A stretch of DNA of 13,489 nt, from positions 1 to 13,489 of the forward strand of contig CAYMKI010000084.1 of assembly GCA_964390695.1 (NCBI GenBank). Reading direction: 5' to 3'. Position numbers and translations under genes: made by a program. Source of the stretch: CAWACC01 sp964390695 (GTDB lineage Bacteria > Chlamydiota > Chlamydiia > Chlamydiales > Parachlamydiaceae). Of the stretch, positions 1 to 6,900 are shown piece by piece (the stretch's first letter is position 1; each line of letters opens with the position of its first letter). Below the pieces are notes generated by a model. That model was not told the DNA's origin and did no database searches. It worked only from the letters and a program-made list of their open reading frames with translations.

Positions 1-110
1 AAGGCGGGTTTATGGCAATGCGGGCATACTTCCAAAGGGGCTTCTGTGATTTTTTGAAAAGCTTCCATGCGGTGATGGCATTCTGTGCAGTGATAATCAT
101 AGGTAGGCAT
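1..110 (-). CDS. FmdB-type zinc-ribbon protein, N-terminal part (3' end beyond window)
   Basis: The minus strand from the ATG at 108-110 encodes MPTYDYHCTECHHRMEAFQ followed by KITEAPLEVCPHCHKPA, and stays open to the window edge. This matches the start of the FmdB / putative regulatory zinc-ribbon family: an MPxYxYxC opening, a CxxC knuckle (C8, C11), an E-x-F segment, then a second CxxC (PHC) about 18 residues later. The four cysteines would bind one zinc ion. Family members are small (about 60-110 aa) cytoplasmic proteins of uncertain function, often named regulatory without proof. A purine-rich AAAAGGAAAA stretch lies just upstream of the ATG as ribosome binding site. It follows groEL on the same strand with a 110-bp gap, so it may be read from the groESL transcript or from its own promoter. 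Only about 36 codons are visible. Confidence 0.8.
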   Translation of the reverse strand, partial: MPTYDYHCTECHHRMEAFQKITEAPLEVCPHCHKPA

Positions 111-148
111 AATATTTTTCCTTTTAGATCAAAGGGAAAGTGTCCAGG

Positions 149-181
149 CGGAGGATTTGCTTCTAAGAATCAAACCCTCCG
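149..181 (-). terminator. Hairpin downstream of groEL, possible terminator or processing signal
   Basis: An 11-bp inverted repeat (CGGAGGATTTG / CAAACCCTCCG on the plus strand) encloses an 11-nt loop. The single mismatch becomes a G-U pair in minus-strand RNA. It lies 40 bp after the groEL stop and about 40 bp before the zinc-ribbon gene. A second short pairing, AAAGGGA at 131-137 with TCCCTTT at 195-201, could extend the stem. No run of U follows the main stem on the minus strand, so it is not a textbook intrinsic terminator. It may attenuate read-through or stabilise the 3' end of the groESL message. Confidence 0.45.
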
Positions 182-220
182 ATAGGTTCATCTCTCCCTT
201 TTTGGGTCGAGGTTGTGAGC

Positions 221-1912
221 TTACATCATGTCCATGCCGCCCATACCCATTCCGCCCATGCCCATACCACCCATACCACCCATACCGCCCATGCCGCCCA
301 TGCCGGAACCAGCATGTGCATGTTTGGATTTAGGTTTGGGTTTTTCGGTGATCAAGGCTGCAGAGGTGAGCAGTAAGCCTGCTACAGACGCGGCGTTGGT
401 CAAGGCTGTCTTAGTAACTTTGACAGGATCTATCACTCCGGCTTTCAACAAGTCGCAAAACTCATCGGTCAGTCCATTGTAGCCCATGTTGTTTTGCGCT
501 TCGGCGATTTTCTCGGCGATCAAATTGCCTTGTTTGCCGCAGTTATTCGCGATTTCGGTGGCCGGAGCATAGGCGGCTTGTCTGATGATAGCCACGCCCA
601 CAGCTTCGTCGTCTTTGAGTTTTAATTTGTCCAAGCTCTTGATAGCGCGGATCAAAGCTACGCCGCCTCCGGGCACAATCCCTTCGGATACTGCCGCGCG
701 GGTAGCATGCAGGGCATCTTCTACGCGAGCTTTCTTTTCCTTGAGTTCTGTCTCCGTGGCTGCGCCGACGTTGATGATAGCGACACCGCCTACGAGTTTT
801 GCCAGCCGCTCTTCGAGTTTTTCCCTATCATAGCTGGATGTGGAGGGATTGGTCAGCTCGGCCTTGATTTGGCTGACTCTTTCGTTGATTTTCTTCTGGT
901 CTCCGGCGCCATCGATGAGTGTGGTCTCTTCTTTGCCGACGCGCACTGTCTTGGCTTTGCCTAACATTTGCGGGGTGGCTTCTTCGAGCTTTAGTCCGAC
1001 TTCCTCGCTGATCAGCGTCGCTCCGGTGAGCACGGCGATATCTTGAAGGATAGCTTTGCGGCGGTCGCCGAAGCCTGGAGCTTTAACGGCGCATACAGGA
1101 AGGCCGGCTTTGAGCTTGTTGACCACGAGCGTCGCTAAGGCTTCTCCGTCGATATCTTCGGCGATGATCAACAGGGGGCGGGCGCCCTTTTCCATGGCTT
1201 TTTCCAAAATGGGCACGATTTCTTTGACGGTAGAGATTTTTTTATCCGTCAGCAGAATCAGGGCATTGGAAAGTTCAGCGGTCATGTTTTCGGGGTTGGT
1301 GATGAAATAAGGCGAAGTGTAGCCTTTATCAAACTGCATGCCTTCGACCACATCTAAAGTGGTGTCAATGCCCTTGGCTTCGGCGACAGTAATGATGCCA
1401 TCTTTGCCGACTTTTTCCATGGCATCGGCGATGATTTGGCCGATATCCGTGTCGTTATTAGCAGAGATGGTGGCGATTTGCTTGACTTCGGTAGATGTGT
1501 TGACCGGAGAGGCCATCTTGGAGAGGGCTTCATTCAGCGTTTCTACGGCTTTATCGATGCCGCGCTTGAGGCTCATGGGATTGGCGCCGGCAGAGACGTT
1601 TTTCATGCCCAGCGTAAAAATGGCCTCGGCCAGAACGATAGCGGTAGTGGTACCGTCGCCGGCATTATCTGAAGTCTTGGAAGCCGCTTCTTTAACCACC
1701 TGAGCGCCTAAATTTTCAAATTTGTCTTTCAGCGCGACTTCTTTAGCCACGGTGACGCCGTCTTTAGTGGAGAGCGGGGAGCCAAAGCTTTTATTAATCA
1801 CGACATTTCGACCTTTGGGGCCTAGGGTGACTTTAACAGCTTTAGCCAAAGTTTTAATGCCCTTTAATAAGGATTTTAGCGCTTCTTCGTTGAATTGCAA
1901 CAATTTAGACAT
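221..1912 (-). CDS. groEL: Chaperonin GroEL (Hsp60, 60 kDa)
   Basis: This is the large subunit of the ATP-driven cytoplasmic folding chamber. It forms a double heptameric ring and works with GroES. The 563-aa product aligns end to end with bacterial GroEL. The apical and equatorial landmarks are present: KVTLGPKGRNV near residue 27, TKDG with D51, NAGDGTTTA with the ATP-contact Asp at D86, the RVEDALHATRAAV block carrying the hydrolytic Asp, and the chaperonin signature AAVSEGIVPGGG. The C terminus has the usual glycine-methionine tail but in an extended form, which explains a length slightly above the usual 545 or so. The start is chosen because a strong AAGGAG lies 7 nt upstream. The gene is 32 bp behind groES in the same transcript. 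Chlamydiae carry several groEL paralogues; linkage to groES marks this as the main chaperonin copy (inference). The sequence INKSFGSP and neighbouring residues resemble chlamydial GroEL. Confidence 0.98.
   Translation of the reverse strand: MSKLLQFNEEALKSLLKGIKTLAKAVKVTLGPKGRNVVINKSFGSPLSTKDGVTVAKEVALKDKFENLGAQVVKEAASKTSDNAGDGTTTAIVLAEAIFTLGMKNVSAGANPMSLKRGIDKAVETLNEALSKMASPVNTSTEVKQIATISANNDTDIGQIIADAMEKVGKDGIITVAEAKGIDTTLDVVEGMQFDKGYTSPYFITNPENMTAELSNALILLTDKKISTVKEIVPILEKAMEKGARPLLIIAEDIDGEALATLVVNKLKAGLPVCAVKAPGFGDRRKAILQDIAVLTGATLISEEVGLKLEEATPQMLGKAKTVRVGKEETTLIDGAGDQKKINERVSQIKAELTNPSTSSYDREKLEERLAKLVGGVAIINVGAATETELKEKKARVEDALHATRAAVSEGIVPGGGVALIRAIKSLDKLKLKDDEAVGVAIIRQAAYAPATEIANNCGKQGNLIAEKIAEAQNNMGYNGLTDEFCDLLKAGVIDPVKVTKTALTNAASVAGLLLTSAALITEKPKPKSKHAHAGSGMGGMGGMGGMGGMGMGGMGMGGMDMM
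224..304 (-). repeat. GGM-codon repeat encoding the GroEL tail
   Basis: On the plus strand this is a tandem run of near-identical 9-bp units (CCGCCCATG, CCACCCATA and variants). Read on the minus strand it encodes about eight GGM or GM units ending in DMM-stop. GroEL tails are normally GGM-rich and project into the folding cavity. This one is longer than the roughly four GGM units of E. coli. Such arrays can expand or shrink by slippage in steps of 9 bp without breaking the frame. Confidence 0.85.
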
Positions 1913-1925
1913 GGAGAGTCTCCTT
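1913..1925 (-). promoter_or_regulatory. groEL ribosome binding site inside a small palindrome
   Basis: The minus strand reads AAGGAG-ACTCTCC-ATG, with the Shine-Dalgarno sequence at 1920-1925 and 7 nt to the groEL start. The bases at 1913-1923 form the palindrome GGAGAGTCTCC, so GGAG of the ribosome binding site could pair with CTCC next to the ATG in a 4-bp hairpin. The ribosome binding site itself is clear. A regulatory role for the palindrome is only a possibility. Confidence 0.6.
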
Positions 1926-1944
1926 GATATAATAATAGGTTGTA

Positions 1945-2244
1945 TTAGGCCTGAAGGACGCCGAGTATATCATCTTCGGACATGATGAGGTATTCATCTT
2001 CTTGGGACAGGTCTTTCACTTCAGTGCCGGAATAGGAGCTAAATAACACTCTGTCGCCGGGCTTGACATTCATGGGTTCGCGGTTGCCTTGTTCGTCGGT
2101 TTTTCCTGGACCTACGGCGACGACCAGGCCTTCTTTTTGTTTTTCTTGTGCAACGTCAGGGAGAAGGATGCCGCCTTTTGAGGTTTGCGCTTTAGCGCGT
2201 TTGATTAAGACTCGGTTTCCTAGAGGTTTAATGTTACTTTTCAT
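1945..2244 (-). CDS. groES: Co-chaperonin GroES (Hsp10, 10 kDa)
   Basis: The product is 99 aa, the normal length for the heptameric lid that caps GroEL and closes the folding chamber in the cytoplasm. It begins IKPLGNRVLIKRAKAQTSKGGILL. The IKPLGNRVL opening and the following KAQTSKGGILLPD mobile loop (about residues 18-30, the GroEL-contact loop) are diagnostic. Further family blocks are VVAVGPG near residue 42, VKPGDRVLFSSYSGTEV around residues 60-76, and the C-terminal EDDILGVL. The ATG at 2242-2244 has AGGAG 8 nt upstream. It is the first gene of the groES-groEL operon, behind a good sigma70-type promoter and a CIRCE-like operator. Confidence 0.97.
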   Translation of the reverse strand: MKSNIKPLGNRVLIKRAKAQTSKGGILLPDVAQEKQKEGLVVAVGPGKTDEQGNREPMNVKPGDRVLFSSYSGTEVKDLSQEDEYLIMSEDDILGVLQA

Positions 2245-2343
2245 AGCAGAATCTCCTGTTTGTTTTATGTGAATTTGTAACGCACCTTTTGCTCATCGCT
2301 TGCTTTTATGCATCGGGTGAGTTTGTTATGATATTTGTTTTAA

Positions 2344-2372
2344 AGTGTAGACAGATCTTTTATTTCTGTCAA
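2344..2372 (-). promoter_or_regulatory. Promoter of groES-groEL (sigma70/sigma66 type)
   Basis: The minus strand carries a perfect -35 TTGACA (2367-2372), a 17-bp spacer and a -10 TACACT (2344-2349, 4 of 6 matches to TATAAT). Transcription would start near 2337, giving a leader of about 90 nt before the groES ATG. The CIRCE-like operator lies 17 bp upstream of the -35. Confidence 0.7.
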
Positions 2373-2389
2373 GAGGAGTTGCGGAATTT

Positions 2390-2416
2390 TTAGCAAACAA
2401 GCATATCGAGTGCTAT
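2390..2416. promoter_or_regulatory. CIRCE-like operator for the heat-shock repressor HrcA
   Basis: The sequence is TTAGCAAAC-N9-GAGTGCTAT. The CIRCE consensus is TTAGCACTC-N9-GAGTGCTAA. The match is 15 of 18 arm bases with the exact 9-bp spacer, directly upstream of the groESL promoter. HrcA bound to CIRCE represses groESL and dnaK operons in many bacteria, including chlamydiae, and releases on heat stress. The position, upstream of the -35 rather than over the start site, is less usual. The site also lies only 18 bp after the DUF1343 gene stop and, with the flanking TGTTTGCT, extends into a larger hairpin, so it could also end that transcript. Confidence 0.75.
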
Positions 2417-2434
2417 GTTTGCTGTTTTTGATCT

Positions 2435-3715
2435 TTAGCCCTCATAGGAGGCGATCAGATATCTGGCGCGTTTGACTTTAAAGTTTTCCCTCTCTTTTTG
2501 ATGCAAAGTCAATAATGGCCAGACAATGTGCGCGGTACTCTGCATCACCTGAAATACGGCCTCTGTGCCATTGATCTTGCTGAATACCTCTTTGCCGCGG
2601 CAATTTTCAAGTGCTTTTTGGAATTCTGCCGGGTAGAGATGTTTTAAGATGCCCATGATGAGGTATTGGGTGGTCATCGGCTTATATAATCTAGGGTGGG
2701 TGATCACGATGAGCACACCGTGGCAGTCGGTTTTGGCAAATTTTCCATAGAAGGGGCGGTAATGGAAAGGTTGGAAGTATACCCCCGGAAAATGTTGATC
2801 GTTGAGTTTTTTGGCAAAGGTGTGTGCCTCGATCCAGGGAGCGCCGACCACCTTGAACGGCAGCGTATAGCCGATGCCGATGTTGACGATGCCCATTTCG
2901 CCGAGGATACCCGTCGTGGGGTAATAGTACGCTGTGCTGGCTTCGGGAATATACGGGCTGGTCGGAATCCAGGTCAATCCGGTGTCTTCAAAGCTCATGC
3001 TGCGTTTCCAGCCAGTCATTGGCACTATGTGCAGCTTACAGCCGGTCTTGTATTCTCCGTTGAAGTACCGGGCTAGCTCCCCTACGGTCATACCGTGGCA
3101 ATAGGGCAGGTTGATATATCCTAAGAGCGAGCGCCACTTTTCTTCCAGTACCGGGCCGTCGATAGTCAGTCCGTTGATGGGGTTAGGACGGTCCAGGACG
3201 ACTATCGGAATATTGCGTTTAGCCGCCTCCTCCATGGCGAAAAACAGCGTGTTGATGTACGTATAGGAGCGCGAGCCGATGTCTTGAATGTCGTAGATGA
3301 GCAGCTCAACATTTTTAAGCATTTCCTCCGTAGGGCGTACGTTGCTTCCATGCAGGCTATAGATGGGGATGCCAGAGGCGTCTTTGCTGTGTTTGATTTT
3401 TTCTCCTGCCCGCTCTAGGCCATCCAGTCCGTGTTCGGGTGCAAATATCGCCGTCAGGCTGTAATGATATTTTTTGGCATGGTGTTTTAGGCTGTCCAAT
3501 GTGGTTTCATGATGGCTGTTGATGGCTGTGTGGTTGGTGATCAACCCGATTTTTTTGTTTTTCAGCAGGCTGGCGTATTCGGCGCTGAAGAGCAAGTCGC
3601 TGCCTACTTTGACTTTGGCAGCCGCCAAGAGTTCGCCGGGGGAGAGGGTCAAGCTCAGCACGCTCATCATAAGAAATAGGTGGTAAAATAAAAAAGAGAT
3701 GGATTTGGTATTCAT
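2435..3715 (-). CDS. Secreted DUF1343 / NamZ-type exo-beta-N-acetylmuramidase homologue (GH171)
   Basis: The 426-aa protein belongs to the DUF1343 (YbbC/NamZ) family. Characterised members release MurNAc from the non-reducing end of peptidoglycan fragments and serve cell-wall recycling. Residues 1-33 form a signal peptide: MNTK, a long hydrophobic core, then LLAAA before KVKVG, so the protein should be exported. Family blocks run in order: GLITNHTAI (57-65), FAPEHG (91-96, with the Glu thought to be catalytic in the family), YDIQDIGSRSYTYINTL (141-157), LDRPNPI (174-180), HGMTVGELARYFN (from 207), MTGWKR, and GVLIVITHP. Length is normal and no block is missing. The ATG at 3713-3715 has AAAGG close upstream. 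It is transcribed towards groES but separated from it by the CIRCE-like site and promoter. Substrate specificity is inferred from the family. Confidence 0.88.
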   Translation of the reverse strand: MNTKSISFLFYHLFLMMSVLSLTLSPGELLAAAKVKVGSDLLFSAEYASLLKNKKIGLITNHTAINSHHETTLDSLKHHAKKYHYSLTAIFAPEHGLDGLERAGEKIKHSKDASGIPIYSLHGSNVRPTEEMLKNVELLIYDIQDIGSRSYTYINTLFFAMEEAAKRNIPIVVLDRPNPINGLTIDGPVLEEKWRSLLGYINLPYCHGMTVGELARYFNGEYKTGCKLHIVPMTGWKRSMSFEDTGLTWIPTSPYIPEASTAYYYPTTGILGEMGIVNIGIGYTLPFKVVGAPWIEAHTFAKKLNDQHFPGVYFQPFHYRPFYGKFAKTDCHGVLIVITHPRLYKPMTTQYLIMGILKHLYPAEFQKALENCRGKEVFSKINGTEAVFQVMQSTAHIVWPLLTLHQKERENFKVKRARYLIASYEG

Positions 3716-3745
3716 ACGCCTTTCATCTGTCCATATAAAACATAA

Positions 3746-3844
3746 TTAACCACTACAGAGCCCTCAGAGAGTTAGAAAAATGCAAGTTTAAATTGTTTTC
3801 TTAGAGTTTTGCCTCTCTGTATTCTCTGTGGGCTCTGTGGTTAA
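3746..3844. repeat. CACAGAG-type palindromic repeat (about 99 bp)
   Basis: The left arm begins TTAACCACTACAGAGCCC (3746) and continues TCAGAGAG. The right arm at 3813-3844 ends CTCTGTGGGCTCTGTGGTTAA and contains spaced CTCTGTG heptamers. The two arms pair over most of their length around a loop of about 40 bp. The reverse complement of the right arm contains CCACAGAGCCCACAGAG, which recurs exactly at 11024-11040. It is therefore a dispersed repeat, possibly a REP- or MITE-like non-autonomous element. By position it could also act as a bidirectional terminator or leader structure between the giant gene and the DUF1343 gene. No transposase is visible nearby. Confidence 0.7.
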
Positions 3845-3857
3845 ATAATATACACTC

Positions 3858-3886
3858 ATTGTAAAGTGCTGATTCATTATGATCAA
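3858..3886 (-). promoter_or_regulatory. Candidate promoter for the DUF1343 gene
   Basis: On the minus strand, TTGATC (3881-3886, 4 of 6 matches) and TACAAT (3858-3863, 5 of 6) are separated by 17 bp. It lies after the giant gene stop and about 140 bp before the DUF1343 start, so the leader would contain the palindromic repeat. This is the best-spaced hexamer pair in the gap. No experimental support is available. Confidence 0.4.
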
Positions 3887-3934
3887 ACTCCCTTTTTAGT
3901 CTTTAGCCTTAGGACGATTTTCATCAACAAAAAT

Positions 3935-6900
3935 CTAATGAGCGGTCATTTTCACTTCTTTCACATGGGCTTTTTTTGCTAGTTGGGACAAAGTGTCGGC
4001 CGTCCATCCGTACTTTGGCAGTATTTCGTTGATTTTATCTTCAAGAGCGGTCAGGATTCCTTGGCTGCGGGCTTGATCGGCGATACGGCGTGCGCAGACC
4101 TCAAAATTAATGCCGTGATGATGTTTGTGACCTTCATCCGATTCTCCTCGGGCGAACTTTAGGGCGTGGAGGATTTCATGGTTTAACGTGCCTGCGACAT
4201 GGGGAAGTTCACTGTATAGGATATCTCCCCTGTAGTGAGAGCCCGTTTCGCGTTTGGCTAGGGCTAGCATTAGCCACAGCAGATCCGATAGAGGGTGGCT
4301 ATTCACTCCTATGGAGATGCAATTGATCTTTTTTTGGAAATTGCCCCTTTCATTCGGCGTCAATTCTTTCACTACGAGAGTGACTTGCGGGTTTTCAATC
4401 CCTTGCAATAGCATCACCTGTCGTGCATAAAATAGCAAAGCCTCTTCTATAAAATTTTTGGCCTGCACCCATGAGGCTTTAGCGTTCTTGATGAGGGCAA
4501 AATGCGTCGTGATGGCAGCTGTGGGTTCTGTTGAGGTTGCGTCAGCATTTTTGCTTTCTGGTGGGTTAGGGTTGCGGTAAGTGCTGTGGATTTTGGGCTT
4601 GACCCATTCCTCCACTGTGTGCAGCAGTTTTTTGTGCGTCCTGATGAGGTTTGGGCTGTTACAAGTGTCATATGCCGCTTGTTTGGTTTCACACCAGTCG
4701 GAGAGGAGACTGTATGATAGAAAGCTCTTATTCGCTTTCCGTTCGGCCACCCATTGCGGGTACACCTCTTGGTAAACTTGCCATAGGTATTCGGCAAAGC
4801 TGGGCAGGCGAATTCTTTGTTTTACACCCTCGACATCGATTTCTTCAGAGTAAGCGTATTGGGCAAAGAAATTGTAATAGTCCGCAGGTTTAGACAATCC
4901 TTTTAAGATTTGCGCATGTGTTTTTGAATATTTCTTCGGAGGAGATACCAATTGTGCCATGTCGTGGTAGCTATGTGTATGTTCAAGGTATCTTTCGGCA
5001 TATTCCTTTTCAAAAAGATGCAGATAGATCCAGTCCAGGATAAATTTAGCAGCCACAGAGGTAAATTCCGGTTTTAGGATCAGCTTATGGGGATCTTGTA
5101 GAGGCAGGAAAAACTCGTGCGGAAAAGATACATCTACACCTTTCATCAATTCGTGAAACTCAAAGCCTGCTTGTTGCAGCATCTCTTTTAGCGAGCAAGG
5201 ATGGGGGAAACCATCGATGAGCAGACGACTTTGTTTGGAGTAGCCATGAGATGCCATTGTGGCAAATAGGGCCGGGAAGGGGGTGTTTATAGGGGCAATA
5301 CTGAATTTAGATGTAGAGTTTAACCACATGTCGTGGCCATTGACATTAAGTGTCCAGTCCTTGGAATTATCCTTATAAATGTTATGTGTGATTTCTAGAG
5401 TCAGATGGTGGGTCTGTTTTAAATACATCAAGGCTTCGATGTTTTTTTGAGGGTTCATATGTACCCTGCAAACGGTTCCTTGAAAGTCTTCGTCATCCTT
5501 TTCGATCTTCAAGCCTATCTTGAAGTTTTCGATCTCTTTGTTTGTATTTCTCATAGGTTGCACCATGAAAGAGATGATCTGCTGTTTATCGCCTTGCAAG
5601 CGTGTGCGATAATGTATGAGTGAGACTTCCGGGAGCATGCGGAAAAATCCGGTAGCACCTTTTTGGGTATCGCGAGGATGGTAGCCGGGAACAAGCAGAG
5701 CTAGTAGCGTTTGCAGATCCGCAAAACCGGCATTATCGGAAACTTCGTAGGTCAGCTGGGAGTGCTCGGCATCGCAAGGCAGGAGGGCGTAGTTCAATGA
5801 AACGATCCCTTGCGTTGATATCGCTTGAATACTGTTTTTTAGCAGTTCTATCCATGGGAGTTGTCTCGGATTATAACCGCGACCATGGTTGGAAGCATGG
5901 GTGATCATTCCAAAGTCAGTAAATTTTCCCGTCATGGGGGTGTTTTCCATCAGTTCAAGAAAGGCTTTTACGTCATTGTGCGCCAGGATTTCGGCAAGGT
6001 GGGCGTGATGAAATAAAGTTTCCATAAATAGCGGATAATCGAAGACATAGACTTTATCGTCTTGGAATATCTGCAGTGGATTGTTATGGAATACGGGCAG
6101 AGAATGCGACCCATGTTGATGGCGAGGGGCGAATAATTTGATGCAGTCGATTGCCGTCAGGACCGTTGGGCTTAAGCGATTTTTGAAATGATGTTCAAGA
6201 GTGCAAAAGTAAAACTGGCCATCTAGAAGTGAGTTTATTTCGTGGAGATCATTGGTTCTGAGCAGAGAATCCAGGATGATTTTCAAGCTATCTTTTTGAT
6301 AATCTATGGGTAGTGTAAAGAATTCCGGAAACTCTTTTTGCGAAACATAGACGGTGACAGCTAGGGTGGCTATTTCTTCATAAGTTGCCGAAATTTCTAT
6401 GAGGTGCTGAATTAAGTCCAAGTGAGAGTGGGAAGCGGCATGGAACAGGGAGAGCAGGCCTAGAATATGTGCGCCTTTCACTGAGGGTAGTTCCAACCGG
6501 CCTTTGGATAGGTCGTTATCTCTCTGTTCAAGATCCAGTTTTTCTATCAGTTTTCCCATCAGCTGTTGAATGAGTTTTATGCCGATTTTTTGGGGCAGGC
6601 TCCTCAGCAAATGAATCGCCTGGTACAGGTGGTAGCATTCATTTTCCAAAAAGACATTTAGAAGGTATCTTGATTTTCCATAAGCATAAGGAAGTTTTTC
6701 GGGTGGGATGGTCAGATAGCGATAATACAGTTCAAGTAATTGATCCCAATAGGATGTGTAATAAGAGGGGGATTCTCGTTTGATAACCTGAACGTCCAGC
6801 AAAAAATGCACCAGAGATTGCTCAATGTTAGGCGGCAATAACGGTCTGATATTGAAAAGCAGAGGAGTAAAACGAGCGAGGTCTATCGGCTCTTGACTGG

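Noticed and set aside
228..1703. Several plus-strand ORFs of 68-121 codons opposite groEL
   Set aside because: They mirror the codon structure of groEL, have no recognisable domains or ribosome binding sites, and groEL is certain.
2696..3076. 126-codon plus-strand ORF opposite the DUF1343 gene
   Set aside because: The minus-strand DUF1343 frame has a signal peptide and all family blocks; the plus frame has no recognisable features.
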